Positions 37,612-47,172 of a stretch of 64,000 bases of DNA are shown here, in pieces. The first letter of the stretch is position 1. Each line of letters starts with the position of its first letter. Made by a program: the position numbers and the translations under genes. The notes beneath the pieces were generated by a model. It worked only from the letters and a program-made list of their open reading frames with translations, ran no database searches and had not been told where the DNA came from. This stretch comes from Xenorhabdus miraniensis. GTDB taxonomy: Bacteria; Pseudomonadota; Gammaproteobacteria; Enterobacterales; Enterobacteriaceae. The DNA is taken from positions 179,033 to 243,032 of the forward strand of contig NZ_NITZ01000002.1 of NCBI RefSeq assembly GCF_002632615.1, written 5' to 3'.

Positions 37612-39444
37612 ATGTCATTTGAAAAATATTTCAGAGATGAGTTGAACTATTTGCGACAACTGGGGAAAGAAGCCGCAGTTGAGCGTCCTCATCTTGCTGC
37701 ATTTCTGTCAGAACAAGGTTCTGACCCCGACGTTGAGCGTTTGCTCGAAGGTTTTGCATTCCTGACAGGCAACCTGCGGGCAAAGATTGATGATCAGTTT
37801 CCTGAATTGACCCACGGCCTGCTCAATATGCTTTGGCCGAACTATCTGCGTCCAACCCCCAGCATGACCATCATTGAGTATACCCCTGATGAGAGCGTTG
37901 TGACGAAAGCGACACAGGTTAAGCGTGGCACTCAGATTATGAGCCACACGCTGTCGACTCAAGATGATATTTATTCGAACGAAAAATCGGATGCTAAAAA
38001 AGACGATCACGGTCGCTGTACCTTCACGCTCTGCCGTGATGTGTGGTTATTTCCACTTTCCATCCGCGACATTTCCGTCAATAACAGTAATGAGAACGGG
38101 ATCATCGGCCTGAATTTTGCCTCGAAGACCGAACTGAGCCTGCATGAACTGGAGCTGGACAAACTGCGCTTTTATCTGAGTGGTGATGACTATACCACTT
38201 CCCAGCTCTATTTCTGGCTCTGCTATTACTTCAGAAAAGCGGAATTGGTTGTGGGTGATACCGTGATCCCACTGCCCGATTTTGATTTTGTCCCCGTAGG
38301 ATTTGAGCGGGAAGATGCGCTGTTGCCTTACCCGAAAAATGCTTACATGGGATATCGCATTTTGCAGGAATATTTCTGTTTCGCGGAAAGCTTCCTGTTT
38401 TTTGATGTAAAAGGTTTCCCGGAACTGCCTGAGGATCTTAAAACCAAAGATTTCAAACTGAATTTACATTTTTCTCAGGCACTGCCCCCAGAAGCCAAGA
38501 TCCGCCATGACACTTTTCGTCTGCACTGTACGCCGGCAATCAACCTGTTCCCTATGGACAGTGAAGCCATTGAACTCAATGGCAGCCAGACTGAATATCC
38601 ATTGAAGGCCAGTTACAGTTTTCCGGATAACTACGACATTTTCTCCATTGACGGCGTAGAAAGCTGGCTGACAGGTGAAAATGGCGAACGCAGCCGTGCC
38701 CGTATTGGCGAACGTGTTTATACCCCGTTTGAGAGTTTCAATCACCAGATTGATAACGAAGACGAACACTCAATGCGTTATTACCGCCTTCGGGTGAAAG
38801 AATCGCCTTTCCGCAGGGGGTTGGAACATTTCATCTCATTTGTGCGGGGTGATGAATCCGATCTGCTCAGACTCAAGCTGAAAGAGAATGTCTCTATCAG
38901 ATTGACCTGTACCAACCGTGAATTACCGCTGGAACTGCGTGTTGGCGATATTAATTATCCCTCAATCGGCAGCCCGTCATTTGCAACATTCCGTAATATC
39001 ACGCGGCCGTCAGTGCCTCTCTATCCTCTGCTGGATGGCGGATTGCATTGGTCACTGCTGTCAAATATGTCGCTGAACTACATGTCATTGCTGGATAGGG
39101 ACGCGCTGAAACAGGTACTGCGTACTTACGATTTTCCAAGTATTCACAACCGACAGTCCAAGCGCTCATCACAGAAACGTCTTGATGCCATTGAAAAGAT
39201 TGAAACAGAGCCGACAGATCGTCTGTTCCGTGGTCAGCCTGTGCGTGGATTGCGCTCAACGCTCTATATCCGGCAACAGGCATTCAGTTCAGAAGGTGAG
39301 CTTTATCTGTTCAGTACGATTCTGTCACGGTTTTTCTCACTGTATGCCAGCGTCAATGCTTTTCATATGTTGAAGGTAATCAATCTAGATAATCAGGAGT
39401 GTTATGAATGGCCGGTACAGATAGGTCAACACTCGTTGATGTAA
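37612..39444 (+). CDS. tssF: T6SS baseplate protein TssF
   Basis: A 610-residue baseplate wedge protein (VasA/ImpG family). It opens with FEKYFRDELNYLRQLGKEAAVERPHLAAFL and DPDVERLLEGFAFLTGNLRAKIDDQFPEL, the most conserved part of the family, and ends with the FFSLYASVNAFHMLKV segment. With TssG, TssE and TssK it forms the baseplate. Its 3' end overlaps tssG by 37 bp. Confidence 0.96.
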   Translation: MSFEKYFRDELNYLRQLGKEAAVERPHLAAFLSEQGSDPDVERLLEGFAFLTGNLRAKIDDQFPELTHGLLNMLWPNYLRPTPSMTIIEYTPDESVVTKATQVKRGTQIMSHTLSTQDDIYSNEKSDAKKDDHGRCTFTLCRDVWLFPLSIRDISVNNSNENGIIGLNFASKTELSLHELELDKLRFYLSGDDYTTSQLYFWLCYYFRKAELVVGDTVIPLPDFDFVPVGFEREDALLPYPKNAYMGYRILQEYFCFAESFLFFDVKGFPELPEDLKTKDFKLNLHFSQALPPEAKIRHDTFRLHCTPAINLFPMDSEAIELNGSQTEYPLKASYSFPDNYDIFSIDGVESWLTGENGERSRARIGERVYTPFESFNHQIDNEDEHSMRYYRLRVKESPFRRGLEHFISFVRGDESDLLRLKLKENVSIRLTCTNRELPLELRVGDINYPSIGSPSFATFRNITRPSVPLYPLLDGGLHWSLLSNMSLNYMSLLDRDALKQVLRTYDFPSIHNRQSKRSSQKRLDAIEKIETEPTDRLFRGQPVRGLRSTLYIRQQAFSSEGELYLFSTILSRFFSLYASVNAFHMLKVINLDNQECYEWPVQIGQHSLM

Positions 39445-40460
39445 TCATTGAGCAGGGTTCTGCCACACCGCTGGCATTGGACATCTCACAGTACAACTTT
39501 TACCAGTTGGTTGAGCTGCTTAACCAGCTTGCGGTAGCGTGGGAGAAAACCGGAGAGACAGACCGCCCCGATTTGGAGTCTGTCCGTTTCCGATCCAGTG
39601 CCAGTCTGGCATTTCCGACTCGTGACGTCATCTCACTCGCACAATCCAGGAAGGGATACTTCGAATTGGAAGTTTCCTTTATGGGATTGCACGGTAGCCA
39701 GTCTCCGATGCCAGGCTACTATCTGGATTCACTGGCATGGGAGGATGCTCAGGGAGAAAACCGCCTGACGGATTTTCTCAATATTTTCAACCATCGCTTA
39801 ATTACGCTCCTGCATCAGATCTGGCGGAAATACCGCTATTACATCTGCTTCAAGAAGAGCGGGGAAGATGGCTTTTCCCAGCGCATGTTCTCCCTTGTCG
39901 GTTTAGGCAGTGATGTCAACCGCCGGATGCTGAACATTAACCACAGCAAAATGCTGGCGTATGCCGGATTGCTGGCAAGCCCCGGGCGCTCACCGGAAGT
40001 GATATGCAGCCTCGTTTCCCACTGTTTTGATTTGCAGGATGTCACGCTGCACGGCTGGCAATTCAGAAAAGTCACCATCCCGATGGATCAGCAGAATCGT
40101 CTGGGAGGAACCAATAAAGGGCAGAAAATCGGTGATACCGAACTGTCTGTATTGGGGCATAACTTCACCATCGGTTCATGGGTCGGGGATTACAGCGGAA
40201 AATTCCTGCTCAGCATCAATAACCTGACACGTGATCGATTTTTGTCATTCCTGCCTGATGGAAATAACTATCTCCCTTTGGTGATGTTTATCTCCTTCGT
40301 CATGCGCAGTCAGTTTGCCTGGGAGCTGCGCCTTGGTCTGGCTGAGAATCAGGTTAGCGGCATGGTGTTGGGAGCGAAGCAGAATAACCATCTGGGGTGG
40401 ACCAGTTTTCTCGGCGAACCGGAAAAGAAACCCTTTGTCACAATTTCAGTTATGGAATAA
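39408..40460 (+). CDS. tssG: T6SS baseplate protein TssG
   Basis: A 350-residue baseplate protein (VasB/ImpH family). Landmarks are YNFYQLVELLNQL, VRFRSSASLAFP, ELEVSFMGLHGSQSPMPGYYLD and LGSDVNRRMLNINHSKMLAYAGLLA. The ATG at 39408 has AGGAG eight bases upstream and lies inside tssF in another frame, indicating translational coupling. Confidence 0.95.
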   Translation: MAGTDRSTLVDVIIEQGSATPLALDISQYNFYQLVELLNQLAVAWEKTGETDRPDLESVRFRSSASLAFPTRDVISLAQSRKGYFELEVSFMGLHGSQSPMPGYYLDSLAWEDAQGENRLTDFLNIFNHRLITLLHQIWRKYRYYICFKKSGEDGFSQRMFSLVGLGSDVNRRMLNINHSKMLAYAGLLASPGRSPEVICSLVSHCFDLQDVTLHGWQFRKVTIPMDQQNRLGGTNKGQKIGDTELSVLGHNFTIGSWVGDYSGKFLLSINNLTRDRFLSFLPDGNNYLPLVMFISFVMRSQFAWELRLGLAENQVSGMVLGAKQNNHLGWTSFLGEPEKKPFVTISVME

Positions 40461-40465
40461 CGACT

Positions 40466-41761
40466 ATGGAAAAACATCAACCAACCCTTTCATTGCGGGT
40501 TCTTAATAGTGAACAGCTGGAAAGTGGTAAAGCCGCCAATTGCCAGTTCTCGACACAGGGCGGTACGGTCGGTAGCAGTGAAAGCCACCTTTGGTCTGTG
40601 CAGGATCAGCAGGGAAATGTTCGTCCATCACAATTCGCCATTAAGTGGCAGGATGGGGCGTTCTGCCTGCAAGTGCTTGCTGAGCCGGTGCAAATCAACA
40701 ATGCGACCCTGACGCCTCAGTCAAGTCTGATCCGTTTGCAGCAAAGCGATCAAATCAAAGTCGGCAATTTATCGATCAAGATCCACATCAGTTTTTCTGA
40801 ATCAGATCGCGTTGATCCTTCAACCGTATCACCGGAATCGTTGGTTTCCAGTTACAGCAACCCGCTGGATGCCATGATGGAAGGCGCGCCGATACAAAAA
40901 TCCGTGTTTGCCCATGATGAAAGCATTGCGCCGACGGTGATGCACCGTTTCAGTGATGATCCGCTCCGGGTGCTTGATAGTGAAAGCCTGACCACGCTGA
41001 AACCGGAAGTTGAGGCCGACGATACGGAACAACTGTTGCCACCGGATCATTATCAATCCCCCCCATTTGCTAACCCTATTTCTGATAACCGAGGCAGTGT
41101 TATGGATCAGGAGTTCCTTGATTTACCGGATATCGCTTCCGATCGGCAGTACGAAGATATGGATGTTGATCATGTTGCTATTACCCCTCTTATGCGTGGT
41201 CTGGAGGCCCGGCTGCCATTGCACGATAGCCAGCAGGCGAATGACTTTTTGCAAGAGATGGGCAAAACCATGAAAGCTGCGATTGAAGGGTTATTGGCGC
41301 TTCAACGCGAACAACATGGGCTGCGTGATAAACAACTTCGTCCTATCGAAGATAACCCGCTGCGCCTGAACATGGATTATGACACGACCATGCAGGTGAT
41401 GTTTTCAGATCAGAAAAGCCCTGTTCACTTGTCTGCGCCGGCGGCAGTAGCGGAAAGCCTGCAAAACCTGCAACTGCACTATCAGGCCAACCGCGTGGCC
41501 ATTTCTGCCGCGCTGGACACCATGCTGGAAGCTTTCTCTCCGGAACAACTGCTCCGCCGTTTCTCACATTATCGCCGCAGTAATGAAGTCAAAAATAAAG
41601 ACGCATCCTGGGCGTGGGAAATGTACACCAATTATTACCGCGAATTAGCTTCCAGCCGCCAACAAGGGTTCGAAAAGTTATTCCGCGAGGTGTATGAGCA
41701 GGCTTATGACCGTGCATTGCGTCAGGGCTTGGAGGAATCCAGCAATGACACATTCCGCTAG
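40466..41761 (+). CDS. tagH: T6SS-associated FHA-domain protein TagH
   Basis: A 431-residue Fha/TagH (ImpI) protein. The N-terminal 105 residues are a forkhead-associated-like domain with a weak phosphothreonine pocket (GGTVGSSESHLWSV). An acidic low-complexity linker follows, then the conserved C-terminal TagH domain (LLRRFSHYRRSNEVKNKDASWAWEMYTNYYREL). In other systems Fha is a target of Thr phosphorylation that controls assembly; no PppA/PpkA pair is in this window. The ATG at 40466 is preferred to an upstream frame extension because it starts with a clean FHA strand. Confidence 0.88.
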   Translation: MEKHQPTLSLRVLNSEQLESGKAANCQFSTQGGTVGSSESHLWSVQDQQGNVRPSQFAIKWQDGAFCLQVLAEPVQINNATLTPQSSLIRLQQSDQIKVGNLSIKIHISFSESDRVDPSTVSPESLVSSYSNPLDAMMEGAPIQKSVFAHDESIAPTVMHRFSDDPLRVLDSESLTTLKPEVEADDTEQLLPPDHYQSPPFANPISDNRGSVMDQEFLDLPDIASDRQYEDMDVDHVAITPLMRGLEARLPLHDSQQANDFLQEMGKTMKAAIEGLLALQREQHGLRDKQLRPIEDNPLRLNMDYDTTMQVMFSDQKSPVHLSAPAAVAESLQNLQLHYQANRVAISAALDTMLEAFSPEQLLRRFSHYRRSNEVKNKDASWAWEMYTNYYRELASSRQQGFEKLFREVYEQAYDRALRQGLEESSNDTFR

Positions 41762-42299
41762 TCGCCGTCTATGGGCTGTAGGGATTTTATTGCTGTCAGT
41801 GATGTTGCTGAACGGCTGTAGCAGTGCATGGAACGCAACAAAAAAAGTTGGTCAGGTTATCTGGGACCCTTCCACGCCGGTAGGTAAACCTGATGATCAG
41901 GCTTCTGTTGCCAACATTACATTGCTGGCTGAACCCGACATCAACCCCAATGAAAGTGGTGAAGCGGCTCCTGTTGAAATGAATCTGGTTTATCTCAGTG
42001 AAGACTCTCGTTTTCTGGCGGCGGATTACGACCAGCTTGAAAGCGACAAACTCGAAAAGTCACTGGGGAAAAACTACATCGATCATCAGGATTACACCCT
42101 GTTGCCGGGGCAATACAAGCCTCTGGAAACCATCACACTGGAAAAGAAGAACCGTTACATCGGTGTCATCGTTCACTATGCAGATGCAAACCAATCTGAA
42201 TGGAAAAAGATCATCCGGGTAAAAGATATCGGTCGCCATTACCACATCTTGGTGCATGTCAGAAATAACGACGTCGAACTTAGAAAAGAGGAGGAGTAA
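41745..42299 (+). CDS. tssJ: T6SS outer-membrane lipoprotein TssJ
   Basis: A 184-residue lipoprotein (SciN/VasD family) that anchors the TssJLM membrane complex to the outer membrane. The signal peptide ends in the lipobox LLNGC. The mature part has NITLLAEPDINPNESGEAAPVEMNLVYLSEDSRF, the TssJ hallmark. The ATG at 41745 has GGAGG upstream and overlaps the end of tagH by 17 bp. Confidence 0.94.
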   Translation: MTHSASRRLWAVGILLLSVMLLNGCSSAWNATKKVGQVIWDPSTPVGKPDDQASVANITLLAEPDINPNESGEAAPVEMNLVYLSEDSRFLAADYDQLESDKLEKSLGKNYIDHQDYTLLPGQYKPLETITLEKKNRYIGVIVHYADANQSEWKKIIRVKDIGRHYHILVHVRNNDVELRKEEE

Positions 42300-42301
42300 T
42301 C

Positions 42302-43654
42302 ATGCCAGGTAAAAACCGGGTGATTTGGCACGAAGGATTATTCATCAAGCCACAACATTTTCAGCAACAACAAAAACACATTGATTATTTGGCACATAGC
42401 CTTGTTTCAGTGTTGACACCTTACGCGCATGGTTTCAGCTCTCTGAGCATCAATGATGATCTGCTTAAACTGGGGCGTATTGGGATTACCGAAGCCAGTG
42501 GCATTATGCCTGATGGCACCTTATTTTCGGCACCCAGCCAGGATTTGCTGCCAAAACCGCTGGATATTGAAAATATCAATGATCTGAAAAGCAAAGATAT
42601 TTATCTGGCGTTGCCCATGTCCAGCGATACCATCCGGGAAATTGCTGATCGGGATGCAGAAATTCAGAGCGCGGTGCGTTATCGGGAACTGCCGACGGAT
42701 ATCCGTGACCTGCATACCAAGGGCGGTGACTCCTTCGTTCTTAATCTTGCCCAATTGACGCCCGTCCTGATGCAGGGGTCAGAGGATATGAGTGCGTACA
42801 CCGCGATCCCACTGTGCCGCATCAAAGAAAAGCAAAAAGATGGCAACATCGTTCTGGATAACGAATTTATCCCGACGTGTTTGTCAATTTTTGTGGCTGA
42901 CAAACTCAAGCGTTTCATGGTGGAAATCGATGGCCTGCTGACAGAACGCTCAAGAACACTGGCGAAACGTATCGGCTCGCCGGGTCAGCAAGGTGTTGCG
43001 GATGTAGCAGAATTTATGATGCTGCAATTGCTCAACCGTGTTCAGCCGTTGTTCAACCATTATGCAAAACAAACCGTTCTGCACCCGCTGCATTTATATA
43101 CCGAACTGCTCCAGACCTGTGGTGAGCTGAGAACCTTCACAGATGCAAGCCGCCTGCCGGGGAATGTATTGGCATATGACCACAATAATCTGACGGACAC
43201 CTTCCAGGATGCAATGCACGCAATCCGTGATGCGTTGAACGTTGTTCTGACACCACGTGCAACGTCGATTGCCCTGAAACAGAACGAAGGTGGTATCCGT
43301 GTGGCAACGCTCCACGATAATGATCTGCTGCGCAAAGCTGAATTCGTACTGGCAATCAGTGCCAGCACGCCGCAGGAACAATTGCGTCGTCAGTTCGTTC
43401 AGCAAACCAAAGTCACTTCAATGGAAAAAATCCGCGATCTGGTCAGCGTTCAGTTGCCGGGCGTGCCACTGATTGCACTGTCCGCAGCACCTCGCCAGTT
43501 GCCATATCACTCTGGATATACCTACTTCCGTCTGGATCAGAAGAGCCCGGCATGGAAAGAAATCCAGCAAGGAAATTCCATCGCATTCCACGTATCGGGG
43601 GATTTCCCTGACTTAGATATGCAGCTCTGGGCTATCAGGGGCGGTAAGGAATAA
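42302..43654 (+). CDS. tssK: T6SS baseplate-membrane connector TssK
   Basis: A 450-residue TssK (VasE/ImpJ) that links the baseplate to the TssJLM complex. It starts KNRVIWHEGLFIKPQHFQQQ, the most conserved part of the family, and contains MPDGTLFSAPS and LAYDHNNLTDTF. It begins 2 bp after tssJ and ends 2 bp before tssL. Confidence 0.96.
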   Translation: MPGKNRVIWHEGLFIKPQHFQQQQKHIDYLAHSLVSVLTPYAHGFSSLSINDDLLKLGRIGITEASGIMPDGTLFSAPSQDLLPKPLDIENINDLKSKDIYLALPMSSDTIREIADRDAEIQSAVRYRELPTDIRDLHTKGGDSFVLNLAQLTPVLMQGSEDMSAYTAIPLCRIKEKQKDGNIVLDNEFIPTCLSIFVADKLKRFMVEIDGLLTERSRTLAKRIGSPGQQGVADVAEFMMLQLLNRVQPLFNHYAKQTVLHPLHLYTELLQTCGELRTFTDASRLPGNVLAYDHNNLTDTFQDAMHAIRDALNVVLTPRATSIALKQNEGGIRVATLHDNDLLRKAEFVLAISASTPQEQLRRQFVQQTKVTSMEKIRDLVSVQLPGVPLIALSAAPRQLPYHSGYTYFRLDQKSPAWKEIQQGNSIAFHVSGDFPDLDMQLWAIRGGKE

Positions 43655-43656
43655 TC

Positions 43657-44424
43657 ATGAGTGATATCAATGTTGACAGTCTGTCGCTGGAAAAGTCTGA
43701 AACGCTGAAAACATTTCAGCATCAGTACCAGCTACCGTTGCGGGGTGAAAGCCTCAACCCAATGATCGATGCCGCCACCCCGTTGTTGGGGATGGTTTTA
43801 CGCTTGCAGGATATGAATGATCAGGCACTGCCAGACAAGCTTTACCAACAGGTTGTGACTGACATTCGAGCCATTGAGCAGTTTCTGCAAACGAAGGGGT
43901 ATGAACCCGGTGCGATTGTTTCATTTCGTTACGTACTGTGCACCTTCATTGATGAAACCGCGTTGGGGCATGGTTGGAACAGTCAGAATGGCTGGTTGAA
44001 GCAATCACTGCTGGTGCACTTCCACAATGAAACCTGGGGGGGTGAGAAAGTTTTCGTGTTGCTTGAACGCTTGATGGGAGAGGCTCAGCGTTACCAGCAT
44101 CTGCTGGAGTTCATTTACCTCTGTCTCTGTCTGGGATATCGCGGACGTTACAAAGTCAGCACCCAGAAAAGCGATGACTTTGAGCGCCTGTTCCGCCGCT
44201 TGCAACAACAGCTTCACTCACTGCGCGGAGACGCTCCACCAACCACGCTGTACGTCAATATCAACGAGAGTGATGCGCGTTATCGCCTGAGCAGACGATG
44301 GACTATCAAACACCTGTTCTGTATCAGCGCAGGTTTGCTGATTGCCATTTACAGCTTCTATGCCATTCGCCTCGGTGATCAGACCCAAGACATATTAAAG
44401 CAGCTAAGTAACTTATTAAGATAG
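43657..44424 (+). CDS. tssL: T6SS inner-membrane protein TssL (DotU family)
   Basis: A 255-residue DotU/TssL protein with a large cytosolic domain (TPLLGMVLRLQDM near residue 42, FIDETALGHGWNSQ and LGYRGRYKVS are family marks) and one C-terminal TM helix at about residues 218-238. No OmpA-like peptidoglycan-binding extension is present, so it is the short form. It makes the inner-membrane complex with TssM and TssJ. Confidence 0.95.
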   Translation: MSDINVDSLSLEKSETLKTFQHQYQLPLRGESLNPMIDAATPLLGMVLRLQDMNDQALPDKLYQQVVTDIRAIEQFLQTKGYEPGAIVSFRYVLCTFIDETALGHGWNSQNGWLKQSLLVHFHNETWGGEKVFVLLERLMGEAQRYQHLLEFIYLCLCLGYRGRYKVSTQKSDDFERLFRRLQQQLHSLRGDAPPTTLYVNINESDARYRLSRRWTIKHLFCISAGLLIAIYSFYAIRLGDQTQDILKQLSNLLR

Positions 44425-44433
44425 GAAGTCGCT

Positions 44434-47172
44434 ATGATTCAGATTGATCTGCCCACTCTTGTAAATCGTTTAAACCCGATGACCCGCCATGCACTGGAAG
44501 CGGCGGCGGCATCTTGTGTCAGTCAGCAACAACCTGAAATCACAGTTGCACAACTGCTGCTTCAAATGATTGATACCCCGCTCAGCGATGTGCGACTGAT
44601 TCTAAATAAAGTAGACATTGATAAAGATCTAGTCAAAGAGCAACTCGATCAGGTGATGACACATCATCAATCGATTGTGCAAACTTACCCCAATTTCTCC
44701 CCAATGCTGGTGGAGTGGTTGCAGGATAGTTGGTTACTGGCTTCCACCGAGATGCAGCACAGCGAACTGCGCAGTGGCGTGATGCTGATTGCATTGCTGT
44801 TTAGCCCACTGCGTTATCTGGCACCACAAACGGCGCGTTTGCTGGCGGGTATCAACCGTGAATTGCTCCGCCAGAATTTTGCTGAATGGACGAATGGCTC
44901 TGCCGAGCAACCTTTTGCTGCCAGTGATAAAGAGGGGCAGGGTGTCCATCCGGCAAACAGCGACAGCCTGCTGGCGCGTTTTACCCAAAACATGACCGAA
45001 CAAGCCCGTCAGGGCAAACTTGATCCGGTTTTGTGCCGTGATAATGAAATCGATCTGATGATCGACATTCTTTGCCGTCGTCGCAAAAACAACCCTATCG
45101 TTGTCGGTGAAGCCGGTGTAGGTAAAAGCGCCCTGATTGAAGGTCTGGCATTGCGCATCATTAACGATCGCGTACCGGATAAATTACGCAACAGTGAATT
45201 GATGACGCTGGATCTTGGGGCATTGCAGGCGGGTGCGGCGGTTAAAGGTGAATTTGAAAAACGTTTCAAAGGCATCATGGCTGAAATTAGCCAATCGTCA
45301 AAACCCATCATCCTGTTTATCGATGAAGCCCACACTCTGATTGGTGCCGGTAACCAAGCGGGTGGTCTGGATATCTCCAACCTGCTGAAACCCGCACTGG
45401 CACGTGGTGAACTGAAAACCATCGCAGCGACCACATGGAGTGAATACAAAAAGTATTTTGAAAAAGACGCCGCCCTGTCCCGTCGTTTCCAACTGGTGAA
45501 AGTCTCTGAGCCGACCGCGGACGAAGCCACGGTCATCATGCGTGGCCTGCGTGCCATTTATGAGCAGGCACATGGTGTTCTGATTGATGATGAAGCGCTG
45601 AAAGCCTCTGCGGTATTGAGTGACCGTTATCTTTCCGGCCGTCAACTGCCGGATAAAGCGATTGATGTACTGGATACGGCCTGTGCCCGTGTTGCTATCA
45701 ACCTGACTTCACCACCACGTCAGATCTCTTCGTTGACGACCGAATTGCACCAGATGCAAATGGAAATTGACGTACTGGAAAGAGAGCAACGTATGGGACT
45801 GAACGTCCATGCGGAGCGATTGGAAGAGCTGCAAAACCAGCAGAAAGAGATTCAGGGGCAACTTGCTGAGCTGGAAAGCCATTGGCAACAGCAACAGGAA
45901 TTGGTGAAACAGATCATCGACCTGCGCAGTCAATTGCTGGCTGATGATTCTTTACCGGCTGATGCAGAAAAAACGGCCGAAACCGCCGTTGAAAAAGCGG
46001 TTGCAGAGATTGCTGAAAACGCGGAAGAAAATGAGGCGAACGAGCAAAACAAGGCCGTTGAAGAAGCTGAATCCGTCGAAGAAACTGCCGATGAACAATC
46101 CCTGATCGAAAAACTGGCGGTGCTTAACGTACAACTGGCAGAGTTACAACAGAAGCAGACTCTGGTTTCTCCACACGTGGACAAAACCCAGATTGCGTCA
46201 GTCATTGCTGAGTGGACAGGCGTTCCACTAAATCGCCTGTCACAGAGCGAGCTGTCCATCGTCACTGAACTGCCGACGCATTTGGGGCAAAGCATCAAAG
46301 GGCAGGAAACGGCGATCCAATGCCTGCATAAACATCTGCTGACTGCCCGCGCGGACTTGCGCCGTCCCGGTCGTCCTCTGGGGGCATTCCTGCTGGTGGG
46401 GCCAAGCGGGGTCGGTAAAACCGAAACTGTCCTGCAAATTGCGGAACTGATGTTTGGCGGTCGCCAATACCTCACCACCATCAACATGTCTGAGTTTCAG
46501 GAGAAACATACGGTTTCCCGCCTGATTGGCTCACCTCCGGGTTACGTCGGTTATGGAGAAGGTGGCGTGCTCACTGAAGCTATCCGCCAGAAACCGTATT
46601 CCGTTGTCTTGCTGGATGAAGTGGAAAAAGCGCACCCGGATGTACTGAACCTGTTCTATCAGGCGTTCGACAAAGGGGAACTGGCTGATGGAGAAGGGCG
46701 CATCATCGACTGTAAAAACGTCGTGTTCTTCCTGACTTCTAATCTGGGCTACCAAACCATCGTAGACCATGCTGAGCAGCCTGATCAGCTCAACGACCTG
46801 CTTTATCCGGAATTAGCGGCATTCTTCAAGCCGGCACTGTTGGCACGTATGGAAGTGATCCCTTACCTGCCGTTGGGCCATGAAACACTGAAAACCATCA
46901 TTCAGAGCAAACTGGCCCGACTGGATACGCTGCTGACTCAACGTTTCAACGCCGAAGTCACTATCAGTGATGACGTATCAGAAGAGATCCTGCAACGTGC
47001 TACCCGTGCAGAAAATGGCGCCCGTATGTTGGAGTCCATCATTGATGGCGCATTGTTACCGCCGGTTTCATTGCTGCTGTTACAGAAAATGGCTGCGGGT
47101 GCACAAATCAGCGCGATTCGCTTAACCGTAGCAGAGCACGAGTTTCAGGCAGAGGTTGAGGAGGCAGAATAA
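44434..47172 (+). CDS. tssH: T6SS sheath-recycling AAA+ ATPase TssH (ClpV)
   Basis: A 912-residue ClpB-type AAA+ protein that disassembles contracted sheaths. It has the N-terminal Clp-N-like region, Walker A GEAGVGKSA near residue 225 and Walker B ILFIDEAHTLIGAG, then the coiled-coil middle domain. The second AAA+ domain has Walker A GPSGVGKTE near residue 655, followed by GSPPGYVGYGEGG. The middle domain carries an acidic Ala/Glu-rich insert around residues 505-560 that I do not remember from other ClpV proteins. The stop overlaps the next ATG (TAATG). Confidence 0.95.
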   Translation: MIQIDLPTLVNRLNPMTRHALEAAAASCVSQQQPEITVAQLLLQMIDTPLSDVRLILNKVDIDKDLVKEQLDQVMTHHQSIVQTYPNFSPMLVEWLQDSWLLASTEMQHSELRSGVMLIALLFSPLRYLAPQTARLLAGINRELLRQNFAEWTNGSAEQPFAASDKEGQGVHPANSDSLLARFTQNMTEQARQGKLDPVLCRDNEIDLMIDILCRRRKNNPIVVGEAGVGKSALIEGLALRIINDRVPDKLRNSELMTLDLGALQAGAAVKGEFEKRFKGIMAEISQSSKPIILFIDEAHTLIGAGNQAGGLDISNLLKPALARGELKTIAATTWSEYKKYFEKDAALSRRFQLVKVSEPTADEATVIMRGLRAIYEQAHGVLIDDEALKASAVLSDRYLSGRQLPDKAIDVLDTACARVAINLTSPPRQISSLTTELHQMQMEIDVLEREQRMGLNVHAERLEELQNQQKEIQGQLAELESHWQQQQELVKQIIDLRSQLLADDSLPADAEKTAETAVEKAVAEIAENAEENEANEQNKAVEEAESVEETADEQSLIEKLAVLNVQLAELQQKQTLVSPHVDKTQIASVIAEWTGVPLNRLSQSELSIVTELPTHLGQSIKGQETAIQCLHKHLLTARADLRRPGRPLGAFLLVGPSGVGKTETVLQIAELMFGGRQYLTTINMSEFQEKHTVSRLIGSPPGYVGYGEGGVLTEAIRQKPYSVVLLDEVEKAHPDVLNLFYQAFDKGELADGEGRIIDCKNVVFFLTSNLGYQTIVDHAEQPDQLNDLLYPELAAFFKPALLARMEVIPYLPLGHETLKTIIQSKLARLDTLLTQRFNAEVTISDDVSEEILQRATRAENGARMLESIIDGALLPPVSLLLLQKMAAGAQISAIRLTVAEHEFQAEVEEAE

